DNA of 64,000 nt from assembly GCA_009760885.1 (NCBI GenBank), contig CM019710.1, positions 5,178,186-5,242,185 on the forward strand, given 5' to 3'. This DNA comes from Achatina immaculata (lineage: Eukaryota; Mollusca; Gastropoda; Stylommatophora; Achatinidae). Positions 53,446 through 64,000 of this stretch are shown here, piece after piece. Both the position numbers and the translations under genes were made by a program. Positions within the stretch are counted from its first letter, which is position 1. Each line of letters begins with the position of its first letter. Below the pieces are notes generated by a model, which did no database searches, was not told the DNA's origin, and saw only the letters and a list, made by a program, of their open reading frames with translations.

Positions 53446-54584
53446 TTTATGACTATACACTAATTATTAATATGTTGAGCTAAAACTATTACATTACTAT
53501 CTCTCTATCTTAAAATTATGTGTCTTATAAATATCCCAGACGAAGGAATATCAGAGAGCACATTGGTTCCCTTCCTCCTCGCGTCTAGAGGAAGGACAAG
53601 ACTGGATGTGGATAGTCCCCAATGTGACGCAGCCAATCTAGAAGCCGGTCTTCTTTATTTTCTCATTGATTTAAATGAAGCTATTTTAATCTAGTTTACA
53701 TTCGACCTACCACCTCTAAGTAAACTGTGCTTAACGTTTATAACATAGAGATCCATACTACCAACTTTAAGCATAGAAGGACGGTGATTGTCCTTAATCA
53801 TCGAACTTATCCAACGCAAAAGTGCTATATAATATATGAAATGAAGTCATAAAAAATTGATGAAGTATAAAATGAAAATTAGAAAACTTGTGCTCAGTCA
53901 TAAATGACTGAGACACAATAAAATGTCACTCTAACCTAGCATTTCTGGCCTCTGGATTGAAATGGACGGGAAGAGACAAAAAAATCGTTAGTTACTCCGC
54001 ATCCTATTTGAATATCTCTCCCCTCCGTTTTTGTTTCCCTTCTGTTGCTACACAACAAAAGAAAGAAAACACAAAAAAAAGGAAACATTGTTTACACTTT
54101 TCCATGCAGCCCTCGGGCTGTCCTCACCCAGGGAAGCCAGTGGATACGGGAGTGTATTGAATGTTGTGCAGATCCGTTGCTAACGTGGAAGAAATTCAAT
54201 GAAGATTTTCCAACTCCGCCAGAGGGCGCTAGCAAAAAAATGGCGGCTTTGCATGAGGAGGAAAATGAGGAACTAGCGAGGGATGCACATGAAAGAGAGT
54301 ATTGACAGAGAATATGAAGAGCTAGGAACATAAAAACGAGTAAAAGTAAATATTGGATTTCTAAGCGTAATTAGCATAAACATGGATCATTACGAGAAAA
54401 TCCAGTTGAAATATTATACTAACATTAAAAAACTGGATAAATATATTAGAATTATACGAATATAGTATATCTATGTGCCTTTGTGCGAGAAGAAGTGTTT
54501 AAAGCACTTTACTGAAAACAAGGTTTAAATAATGAACAAATTTGATGGGATTTATTTTAAAGATTTAAGAAATAAAAGAGCAGA
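53446..54584. other. Unique stretch, weak open frame only
   Basis: An 86-codon plus-strand frame (54,045-54,305) contains EEFPTPPEG-like and acidic EEENEELA residues, but nothing I can assign. The rest is AT-rich with no gene. Confidence 0.35.
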
Positions 54585-54808
54585 CAAACGAAAATGATGC
54601 ATGTAGAAGAGATAACGGAAATAAGCCAAAGGGGTAGACCAAGACAGAGATGGAAAGACAATATAGAAGAGGATATACGGGAAACTGGTGTCACTAACAG
54701 GAGAGAGAAGATTAGGAGTAAAGAGGAATGGAGGCGAACTTTATCTACAGCAATGAGCCTTAATGGCTTGGAACATTGAAAAAGAAGAAGAAGAAGAAGA
54801 AGAAGAAA
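54585..54808 (+). mobile_element. nLTR-G tail with (GAA)n tail
   Basis: The frame to 54,779 reads EEITEISQRGRPRQRWKDN, IEEDIRETGVTNRREKIRSK and EEWRRTLSTAMSLNGLEH. The stop is followed directly by aaaagaagaagaagaagaag. RGRPRQRWKDN and a Trp-containing end are the non-LTR tail signature. It is 5'-truncated just before RGRP. Confidence 0.82.
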
Positions 54809-55034
54809 TAAAAGTGTGGCTAATTCGAAAAGCGTTTTATGAAGGTTGGACGATTCTTGATTTTGGTAAATAGTTTTCGGTGTCTTGACCGCCCGTCATT
54901 TCTTAATGTGATACTCGCTGCATCACTCTGTCAGTGATATTTTCACACAAGATCTGGAAAATCTTATATATATAAAACTCGCTACAACTCGCTACATTTA
55001 GCAGCTCATTACGAGTACTGCCACGCAACATTTA
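54809..55034. other. Transition into the satellite block
   Basis: From about 54,975 the phrases actcgctacat and tcgctttgtgtatcaac recur loosely, resembling a degenerate precursor of S1. Confidence 0.5.
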
Positions 55035-55510
55035 ACATCTCGCTTTGTGTATCAACCTGCTATATTAACCAACCTGCCACAGGTACCAACCTGCTATATT
55101 AACCAAACTGCCACAGGTGCCAACCTGCTATATTAACCAAACTGTCACAGGTACCAACCTGCTATATTAACCAAACTGCCACAGGTGCCAACCTGCTATA
55201 TTAACCAAACTGTCACAGGTACCAAGCTGCTATATTAACCAAACTGTCACAGGTACCAAGCTGCTATATTAACCAAACTGCCACAGGTACCAACCTGCTA
55301 TATAAACCAAACTGCCACAGGTACCAAGCTGCTATATTAACCAAACTGCCACAGGTACCAACCTGCTATATTAACCAAACTGTCACAGGTACCAACCTGC
55401 TATATTAACCAAACTGCCACAGGTACCAACCTGCTATATAAACCAAACTGCCACAGGTACCAACCTGCTATATAAACCAAACTACCACAGGTACCAACCC
55501 GTTGCATGTG
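55035..55510. repeat. Satellite S1 array a (34-bp monomer)
   Basis: The monomer is gtaccaacctgctatattaa plus ccaaactgccacag, in about 14 copies, including gtgcc and tataaa variants. The period is 34 bp. Confidence 0.95.
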
Positions 55511-56792
55511 TCATATATTTTTGTGTGCCATCTAACTACAGTTACCAGTTATATATGTATAGTTATATTTACCGACTAGCTATATGTATCAACTCTCTAC
55601 ATTTACCAACTCGCTGCATGTACCAACACTCTACATATACCAGCTCACTGCATGTACCAATTCTCTAAAATTTCCATCTCGCTAAATGTACCAACTCTAC
55701 ATTCCCCAACTCGCTTCGTTAACCAACCCTTTAATGTACCAACTTGCTACATATACCAGCTCACCATAAACAACATACGCTCAAACATCCAGAATCTTCG
55801 TAAAATGAAACTGCTACAATGCATATTAGTACAGTTTTTCTAAGCCATAAATAAGATATATATAAAGCCTACTACAAATGTAAAAGTTATTTTTTTCGAG
55901 CATGATATTACTAATGCTAATTTTGCCAACACGGGATCAACTATAGGCGTATGCCTCTGTGGTGGTATGCAAAGAGTCAGTGATATTGACTTTTTGTGGA
56001 ATTTAATTGTATTAGAAAGACTTACATGGTGTTGCTGCCTGTAAGATTTGGTAACACTACTTTACCAAAAAGGCAATCTTGTCATTATGGTATACTCCGA
56101 GTGACACAGCAGCAATGCCAGGTTCGCAACTGGCACAACAAAAACAACAACGTCACGTAATGAAAGCTTGTACAGGACTTCCCACTCACTCAACAGGACT
56201 AACAGATAAGAACTCCATGTAGGCAATGAATAGACTAAGTTCCAAGATTCAGATCAAATATTTATTGAATGAAAAAAAAAATGAACAGCGGAAGATGGAG
56301 ATGAGGAACTGCCAACATGGCGGGGTGATTTAACAAACAATACAAGAACTTCCCGGGCGCGTAGTCGGTGCCATGGGGAAGAAAGCCCTGACAATAACAA
56401 GCAAGTAAAAACAACTACTTACAGTATAATGATCTTCCAACACATCTCCTGAACACACAAATCTATCCTGACAAGGACAACACTCCTAGCATCTACATAT
56501 CAGTACAAGGTAAAAGAACATTGTCCTAAAGGACAATATGCCGAGCTAAAATGTATAAACTGGGAAGAAAGTAGGACCAGCTTTATTATTTAACTATAAC
56601 AAACTTGTAACGTTTCGGCGCGAGCCTTTGTCAAACAAAAACAAACAGGACGAAGAATTAGAGAGAAGAGACAACGTATAGATTCATCAAACTAATGTAA
56701 GCGAAATAACAAAGAAAAAAAATGAAAATATCAATGAAACAATGAACGAAAAATAGTAACGGAATGAAAACTTATATCAGTTCTTGTAAAGG
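55511..56792. repeat. Inter-satellite spacer, copy 1 of the ~2,058-bp duplicated unit
   Basis: The first ~250 bp (55,560-55,780) hold degenerate ~20-bp units (tgtaccaactcgctacat). The rest is unique sequence with a Penelope-like motif at 56,611-56,636. It is repeated at 57,571-58,850 almost without change. No coding frame longer than about 60 codons is present. Confidence 0.9.
56611..56636 (-). other. Degenerate hammerhead-ribozyme-like motif (Penelope type)
   Basis: The minus strand reads AAGGCTCGCGCCGAAACG: a GGC-TCGC-GCC stem-loop then GAAAC. The preceding bases (TTGACAA) match the CTGATGA core at four of seven positions, so self-cleavage is unlikely. A duplicate lies at 58,669-58,694. 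Confidence 0.4.
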
Positions 56793-57364
56793 CATAAAAA
56801 GGCTTGTGTGTATCAAGGAACATAAGCAACTTGTCTTCACAAAAAAAGGCTTGTGTGTATCAAGGAACATAAGCAACTTGTCTTCACAAAAAAAGGCTTG
56901 TGTGTATCAAGGAACATAAGCAACTTGTCTTCACAAAAAAAGGTTTGTGTGTATCAAGGAACATAAGCAACTTGTCTTCACAAAAAAAGGCTTGTGTGTA
57001 TCAAGGAACATAAGCAACTTGTCTTCACAAAAAAAGGCTTGTGTGTATCCAAAAGGCTTGTGTGTATCCAAAAGGTTTGTGTATCAAGGAACATAAGCAA
57101 CTTGTCTTCACAAAAAAGGCTTGTGTGTATCCAAAAGGTTTGTGTGTATCAAGGAACATAAGCAACTTGTCTTCACAAAAAAGGCTTGTGTGTCTCAAGG
57201 AACATAAGCAACTTGTCTTCACAAAAAAGGCTTGTGTGTATCCAAAAGGCTTGTGTGTATCAAGGAACATAAGCAACTTGTCTTCACAAAAAAGGCTTGT
57301 GTGTATCAAGGAACATAAGCAACTTGTCTTCACAAAAAAAGGTTTGTGTGTATCAAGGAACATA
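56793..57364. repeat. Satellite S2 array a (46-48-bp monomer)
   Basis: The monomer is ggcttgtgtgtatcaaggaa plus cataagcaacttgtcttcac and a run of 6-7 A's. Shorter ~17-bp subunits (aaaaggcttgtgtgtatcc) are inserted at 57,048-57,080, 57,130 and 57,240. Confidence 0.95.
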
Positions 57365-57570
57365 AACCAAACTGCCACAGGTACCAAGCTGCTATATTAA
57401 CCAAACTGCCACAGGTACCAACCTGCTATATTAACCAAACTGTCACAGGTACCAACCTGCTATATTAACCAAACTGCCACAGGTACCAACCTGCTATATA
57501 AACCAAACTGCCACAGGTACCAACCTGCTATATAAACCAAACTGCCACAGGTACCAACCCGTTGCATGTG
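57365..57570. repeat. Satellite S1 array b
   Basis: About six 34-bp monomers. The S2-to-S1 junction is at about 57,362 (aaggaacata then aaccaaactg), a switch at a short shared ATAA. Confidence 0.95.
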
Positions 57571-58850
57571 TCATATATTTTTGTGTGCCATCTAACTACA
57601 GTTACCAGTTATATATGTATAGTTATATTTACCGACTAGCTATATGTATCAACTCTCTACATTTACCAACTCGCTGCATGTACCAACACTCTACATATAC
57701 CAGCTCACTGCATGTACCAATTCTCTAAAATTTCCATCTCGCTAAATGTACCAACTCTACATTCCCCAACTCGCTTCGTTAACCAACCCTTTAATGTACC
57801 AACTTGCTACATATACCAGCTCACCATAAACAACATACGCTCAAACATCCAGAATCTTCGTAAAATGAAACTGCTACAATGCATATTAGTACAGTTTTTC
57901 TAAGCCATAAATAAGATATATAAAGCCTACTACAAATGTAAAAGTTATTTTTTTCGAGCATGATATTACTAATGCTAATTTTGCCAACACGGGATCAACT
58001 ATAGGCGTATGCCTCTGTGGTGGTATGCAAAGAGTCAGTGATATTGACTTTTTGTGGAATTTAATTGTATTAGAAAGACTTACATGGTGTTGCTGCCTGT
58101 AAGATTTGGTAACACTACTTTACCAAAAAGGCAATCTTGTCATTATGGTATACTCCGAGTGACACAGCAGCAATGCCAGGTTCGCAACTGGCACAACAAA
58201 AACAACAACGTCACGTAATGAAAGCTTGTACAGGACTTCCCACTCACTCAACAGGACTAACAGATAAGAACTCCATGTAGGCAATGAATAGACTAAGTTC
58301 CAAGATTCAGATCAAATATTTATTGAATGAAAAAAAAAATGAACAGCGGAAGATGGAGATGAGGAACTGCCAACATGGCGGGGTGATTTAACAAACAATA
58401 CAAGAACTTCCCGGGCGCGTAGTCGGTGCCATGGGGAAGAAAGCCCTGACAATAACAAGCAAGTAAAAACAACTACTTACAGTATAATGATCTTCCAACA
58501 CATCTCCTGAACACACAAATCTATCCTGACAAGGACAACACTCCTAGCATCTACATATCAGTACAAGGTAAAAGAACATTGTCCTAAAGGACAATATGCC
58601 GAGCTAAAATGTATAAACTGGGAAGAAAGTAGGACCAGCTTTATTATTTAACTATAACAAACTTGTAACGTTTCGGCGCGAGCCTTTGTCAAACAAAAAC
58701 AAACAGGACGAAGAATTAGAGAGAAGAGACAACGTATAGATTCATCAAACTAATGTAAGCGAAATAACAAAGAAAAAAAATGAAAATATCAATGAAACAA
58801 TGAACGAAAAATAGTAACGGAATGAAAACTTATATCAGTTCTTGTAAAGG
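57571..58850. repeat. Inter-satellite spacer, copy 2
   Basis: It matches 55,511-56,792 with an offset of 2,060 bp before and 2,058 bp after a TA deletion at about 57,917. I saw no other difference within the spacer by eye. Confidence 0.92.
58669..58694 (-). other. Degenerate hammerhead-like motif, duplicate copy
   Basis: Identical to 56,611-56,636, carried by the segmental duplication. Confidence 0.4.
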
Positions 58851-59608
58851 CATAAAAAGGCTTGTGTGTATCAAGGAACATAAGCAACTTGTCTTCACAA
58901 AAAAAGGCTTGTGTGTATCAAGGAACATAAGCAACTTGTCTTCACAAAAAAAGGCTTGTGTGTATCAAGGAACATAAGCAACTTGTCTTCACAAAAAAAA
59001 GGTTTGTGTGTATCAAGGAACATAAGCAACTTGTCTTCACAAAAAAAGGCTTGTGTGTATCAAGGAACATAAGCAACTTGTCTTCACAAAAAAAGGCTTG
59101 TGTGTATCCAAAAGGCTTGTGTGTATCCAAAAGGTTTGTGTGTATCAAGGAACATAAGCAACTTGTCTTCACAAAAAAAGGCTTGTGTGTATCCAAAAGG
59201 TTTGTGTGTATCAAGGAACATAAGCAACTTGTCTTCACAAAAAAAGGCTTGTGTGTCTCAAGGAACATAAGCAACTTGTCTTCACAAAAAAAGGCTTGTG
59301 TGTATCCAAAAGGCTTGTGTGTATCAAGGAACATAAGCAACTTGTCTTCACAAAAAAGGCTTGTGTGTATCAAGGAACATAAGCAACTTGTCTTCACAAA
59401 AAAAAGGTTTGTGTGTATCAAGGAACATAAGCAACTTGTCTTCACAAAAAAAAGGTTTGTGTGTATCAAGGAACATAAGCAACTTGTCTTCACAAAAAAA
59501 AGGTTTGTGTGTATCAAGGAACATAAGCAACTTGTCTTCACAAAAAAAAGGTTTGTGTGTATCAAGGAACATAAGCAACTTGTCTTCACAAAAAAAAGGT
59601 TTGTGTGT
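58851..59608. repeat. Satellite S2 array b
   Basis: It starts like array a, then carries more monomers, including a terminal run of five near-identical 48-bp units (ggtttgtgtgtatcaaggaa with eight A's). Confidence 0.95.
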
Positions 59609-62600
59609 ACCAAGCTGCTATATTAACCAAACTGTCACAGGTACCAACCTGCTATATTAACCAAACTGTCACAGGTACCAAGCTGCTATATTAACCAAAC
59701 TGTCACAGGTACCAAGCTGCTATATTAACCAAACTGTCACAGGTACCAAGCTGCTATATTAACCAAACTGTCACAGGTACCAAGCTGCTATATTAACCAA
59801 ACTGTCACAGGTACCAAGCTGCTATATTAACCAAACTGTCACAGGTACCAAGCTGCTATATTAACCAAACTGTCACAGGTACCAAGCTGCTATATTAACC
59901 AAACTGTCACAGGTACCAAGCTGCTATATTAACCAAACTGTCACAGGTACCAAGCTGCTATATTAACCAAACTGCCACAGGTACCAACCTGCTATATTAA
60001 CCAAACTGTCACAGGTACCAAGCTGCTATATTAACCAAACTGTCACAGGTACCAAGCTGCTATATTAACCAAACTGTCACAGGTACCAAGCTGCTATATT
60101 AACCAAACTGCCACAGGTACCAACCTGCTATATTAACCAAACTGTCACAGGTACCAAGCTGCTATATTAACCAAACTGTCACAGGTACCAAGCTGCTATA
60201 TTAACCAAACTGTCACAGGTACCAAGCTGCTATATTAACCAAACTGCCACAGGTACCAACCTGCTATATTAACCAAACTGTCACAGGTACCAACCTGCTA
60301 TATTAACCAAACTGCCACAGGTACCAACCTGCTATATTAACCAAACTGTCACAGGTACCAAGCTGCTATATTAACCAAACTGTCACAGGTACCAAGCTGC
60401 TATATTAACCAAACTGTCACAGGTACCAAGCTGCTATATTAACCAAACTGTCACAGGTACCAAGCTGCTATATTAACCAAACTGTCACAGGTACCAAGCT
60501 GCTATATTAACCAAACTGTCACAGGTACCAAGCTGCTATATTAACCAAACTGTCACAGGTACCAAGCTGCTATATTAACCAAACTGTCACAGGTACCAAC
60601 CTGCTATATTAACCAAACTGCCACAGGTACCAACCTGCTATATTAACCAAACTGTCACAGGTACCAAGCTGCTATATTAACCAAACTGTCACAGGTACCA
60701 AGCTGCTATATTAACCAAACTGCCACAGGTACCAACCTGCTATATTAACCAAACTGTCACAGGTACCAAGCTGCTATATTAACCAAACTGTCACAGGTAC
60801 CAAGCTGCTATATTAACCAAACTGCCACAGGTACCAACCTGCTATATTAACCAAACTGTCACAGGTACCAAGCTGCTATATTAACCAAACTGTCACAGGT
60901 ACCAAGCTGCTATATTAACCAAACTGCCACAGGTACCAACCTGCTATATTAACCAAACTGTCACAGGTACCAAGCTGCTATATTAACCAAACTGTCACAG
61001 GTACCAAGCTGCTATATTAACCAAACTGTCACAGGTACCAAGCTGCTATATTAACCAAACTGTCACAGGTACCAAGCTGCTATATTAACCAAACTGCCAC
61101 AGGTACCAAGCTGCTATATTAACCAAACTGCCACAGGTACCAACCTGCTATATTAACCAAACTGTCACAGGTACCAAGCTGCTATATTAACCAAACTGTC
61201 ACAGGTACCAAGCTGCTATATTAACCAAACTGTCACAGGTACCAAGCTGCTATATTAACCAAACTGCCACAGGTACCAACCTGCTATATTAACCAAACTG
61301 TCACAGGTACCAAGCTGCTATATTAACCAAACTGTCACAGGTACCAAGCTGCTATATTAACCAAACTGCCACAGGTACCAACCTGCTATATTAACCAAAC
61401 TGCCACAGGTACCAACCTGCTATATTAACCAAACTGCCACAGGTACCAACCTGCTATATTAACCAAACTGCCACAGGTACCAACCTGCTATATTAACCAA
61501 ACTGCCACAGGTACCAACCTGCTATATTAACCAAACTGTCACAGGTACCAAGCTGCTATATTAACCAAACTGTCACAGGTACCAAGCTGCTATATTAACC
61601 AAACTGTCACAGGTACCAAGCTGCTATATTAACCAAACTGTCACAGGTACCAAGCTGCTATATTAACCAAACTGTCACAGGTACCAAGCTGCTATATTAA
61701 CCAAACTGTCACAGGTACCAAGCTGCTATATTAACCAAACTGTCACAGGTACCAAGCTGCTATATTAACCAAACTGCCACAGGTACCAACCTGCTATATT
61801 AACCAAACTGTCACAGGTACCAAGCTGCTATATTAACCAAACTGTCACAGGTACCAAGCTGCTATATTAACCAAACTGTCACAGGTACCAAGCTGCTATA
61901 TTAACCAAACTGCCACAGGTACCAACCTGCTATATAAACCAAACTGCCACAGGTACCAACCTGCTATATTAACCAAACTGCCACAGGTACCAACCTGCTA
62001 TATTAACCAAACTGTCACAGGTACCAAGCTGCTATATTAACCAAACTGTCACAGGTACCAAGCTGCTATATTAACCAAACTGTCACAGGTACCAAGCTGC
62101 TATATTAACCAAACTGTCACAGGTACCAAGCTGCTATATTAACCAAACTGTCACAGGTACCAAGCTGCTATATTAACCAAACTGCCACAGGTACCAACCT
62201 GCTATATTAACCAAACTGTCACAGGTACCAAGCTGCTATATTAACCAAACTGTCACAGGTACCAAGCTGCTATATTAACCAAACTGTCACAGGTACCAAG
62301 CTGCTATATTAACCAAACTGCCACAGGTACCAACCTGCTATATTAACCAAACTGTCACAGGTACCAAGCTGCTATATTAACCAAACTGCCACAGGTACCA
62401 ACCTGCTATATTAACCAAACTGCCACAGGTACCAACCTGCTATATTAACCAAACTGCCACAGGTACCAACCTGCTATATTAACCAAACTGCCACAGGTGC
62501 CAACCTGCTATATTAACCAAACTGTCACAGGTACCAACCTGCTATATTAACCAAACTGCCACAGGTGCCAACCTGCTATATTAACCAAACTGTCACAGGT

Positions 62601-62706
62601 ACCAAGCTGCTATATTAACCAAACTGTCACAGGTACCAAGCTGCTATATTAACCAAACTGCCACAGGTACCAACCTGCTATATAAACCAAACTGCCACAG
62701 GTACCA
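59609..62706. repeat. Satellite S1 array c (~91 monomers, higher-order structure)
   Basis: Two linked variants occur: gccacaggtaccaacctg and gtcacaggtaccaagctg. The first type appears at 59,974, 60,110 and 60,246 (136 bp, four monomers) and at 60,620, 60,722, 60,824 and 60,926 (102 bp, three monomers). It ends at 62,706 by switching to S2. Confidence 0.95.
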
Positions 62707-62955
62707 AAAAAAGGCTTGTGTGTATCAAGGAACATAAGCAACTTGTCTTCACAAAAAAAGGCTTGTGTGTATCAAGGAACATAAGCAACTTGTCTTCACA
62801 AAAAAAAGGCTTCTGTGTATCAAGGAACATAAGCAACTTGTCTTCACAAAAAAAGGCTTGTGTGTATCAAGGAACATAAGCAACTTGTCTTCACAAAAAA
62901 AAGGCTTGTGTGTATCAAGGAACATAAGCAACTTGTCTTCACAAAAAAAAGGCTT
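62707..62955. repeat. Satellite S2 array c
   Basis: Five to six 47-48-bp monomers follow an S1-to-S2 junction at ggtaccaaaaaaaggcttg. Confidence 0.95.
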
Positions 62956-64000
62956 GTGTGTATCCAAAAGGTTTGTGTGTATCTAAAAGGTTTGTGTGTA
63001 TCCAAAAGGCTTGTGTGTATCCAAAAGGTTTGTGTGTATCCAAAAGGTTTGTGTGTATCTAAAAGGTTTGTGTGTATCTAAAAGGTTTGTGTGTATCTAA
63101 AAGGTTTGTGTGTATCTAAAAGGTTTGTGTGTATCCAAAAGGCTTGTGTGTATCCAAAAGGTTTGTGTGTATCCAAAAGGTTTGTGTGTATCCAAAAGGT
63201 TTGTGTGTATCCAAAAGGCTTGTGTGTATCCAAAAGGCTTGTGTGTATCTAAAAGGCTTGTGTATCCAAAAGGTTTGTGTGTATCCAAAAGGCGTGTGTG
63301 TATCTAAGAGGCTTGTGTGTATCTAAAAGGCTTGTGTATCCAAAAGGTTTGTGTGTATATCTAAAAGGCTTGTGTGTATCTAAAAGGCTTGTGTATCCAA
63401 AAGGTTTGTGTGTATCTAAAAGGCTTGTGTATCTAAAAGGTTTGTGTGTATCCAAAAGGCTTGTGTATCTAAAAGGTTTGTGTGTATCTAAAAGGCTTGT
63501 GTAACTAAAAGGTTTGTGTGTATCTAAAAGGTTTGTGTGTATCTAAAAGGCTTGTGTGTATCTAAAAGGCTTGTGTGTATCTAAAAGGTTTGTGTATCTA
63601 AAAGGCTTGTGTGTATCTAAAAGGTTTGTGTATCTAAAAGGCTTGCGTGTATCTAAAAGGCTTGTGTATCTAAAAGGCTTGTGTGTATCTAAAAGGCTTG
63701 TGTAACTAAAAGGTTTGTGTGTATCTAAAAGGTTTGTGTGTATCCAAAAGGCTTGTGTATCTAAAAGGTTTGTGTGTATCTAAAAGGCTTGTGTATCCAA
63801 AAGGTTTGTGTGTATCTAAAAGACTTGTGTATCTAAAAGGTTTGTGTGTATCCAAAAGGCTTGTGTATCCAAAAGGTTTGTGTGTATCTAAAACGCTTGT
63901 GTGTATCCAAAAGGCTTGTGTATATCTAAAAGGCTTGTATGTATCTAAAAGGTTTCTGTGTATCTAAAAGGTTTCTGTGTATCTAAAAGGCTTGTGTATC
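62956..64000. repeat. S2-derived short-unit array (~17-19 bp), running off the window
   Basis: The unit aaaaggtttgtgtgtatcc (or tct-a variants) occurs with frequent 14-15-bp forms lacking one GTGT. It is the first part of the S2 monomer amplified alone. The array continues past the window edge. Confidence 0.95.

Noticed and set aside
54045..54305. 86-residue open frame with an acidic C-terminus
   Set aside because: Length is within chance in this window, with no recognisable motif, splice signals or second copy. Kept only as a note.
55652..57903. Duplicated 63-residue open frame beginning MYQFSKISISLN
   Set aside because: Identical because of the segmental duplication. It lies in degenerate repeat sequence and has no known domain.
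56800..64000. Frames such as KEHKQLVFTKK repeats on both strands
   Set aside because: Products of satellite S2 period lengths. Phase changes with A-run length and no unique coding sequence surrounds them.

Overview
This window is non-coding animal DNA built almost entirely from repeats. It resembles an invertebrate genome, and my best guess is a lophotrochozoan or mollusc, held loosely. The reasons are the lack of operon structure, many degenerate non-LTR retrotransposon ends, tRNA-derived SINEs with Pol III A and B boxes, hAT-type transposon ends, and very long micro-, mini- and satellite arrays. I found no convincing intact host gene. The one non-transposon coding trace is a cysteine-pair protein at 2,945-3,589. 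It is broken by one in-frame stop and runs into a microsatellite.

Four layers make up the window. (1) About a dozen non-LTR retrotransposon families survive almost only as the C-terminal tail after the reverse transcriptase. I call them nLTR-A to nLTR-K plus B' (my labels). The usual tail order is ETW, C-x-RR-x-L-x-I-x-W, GH-x-x-R, GKR-x-RGRPR-x-x-W. Families A, B, D, E, G and J end within a few bases of the stop codon in a family-specific short repeat: (TGAA)n for A, (GAT)n for B and one E copy, (GA)n for D, (GAA)n for G and J. (2) tRNA-derived SINEs of at least four head types share a similar body. Several are hit by retrotransposon insertions with readable target-site duplications. (3) DNA-transposon remnants include a hAT-like element at 49,685-50,771 with terminal inverted repeats and a near-perfect 8-bp duplication, other hAT-like ends, and a transposase helix-turn-helix fragment near 44.1 kb. 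(4) Tandem arrays make up roughly a quarter to a third of the window by summing the listed spans.

Layout. 0-11 kb: nLTR-A, E and B tails, SINEs, the broken cysteine-pair gene, a 1.9-kb GAGACA/GAGATA array, and a 172-bp-arm palindrome at 10,810-11,200. 12-20 kb: a 28-bp minisatellite inside a possible hAT element, nLTR-A, B' and C tails, a dispersed repeat pair, a 27-bp minisatellite, and a SINE split by nLTR-B. 20-33 kb: a 1.6-kb CCAT/CCGT array, a 30-bp minisatellite split by nLTR-A, two adjacent SINEs, nLTR-B, and 14-, 24- and 39-bp minisatellites. 33-39 kb: RNase H-like retroelement tails, one hit by nLTR-D, then nLTR-C. 40-47 kb: a TAC trinucleotide array, a transposase fragment, and a cluster of nLTR-F, E, J, D, H and K tails. 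48-54 kb: a second SINE split by nLTR-B at the same site, the hAT-like element with a nested SINE, and a TCTA array. 55-64 kb: a satellite block of two unrelated monomers, S1 (34 bp) and S2 (46-48 bp). A unit of about 2,058 bp is tandemly duplicated there, and S1 forms 136-bp and 102-bp higher-order repeats.

I see no gene cluster or enzymatic system. The most informative observations are recurrent use of one site in a SINE by nLTR-B, microsatellite-like retrotransposon tails, the SINE body shared across different tRNA heads, the near-perfect palindrome, and the S1/S2 satellite organisation.
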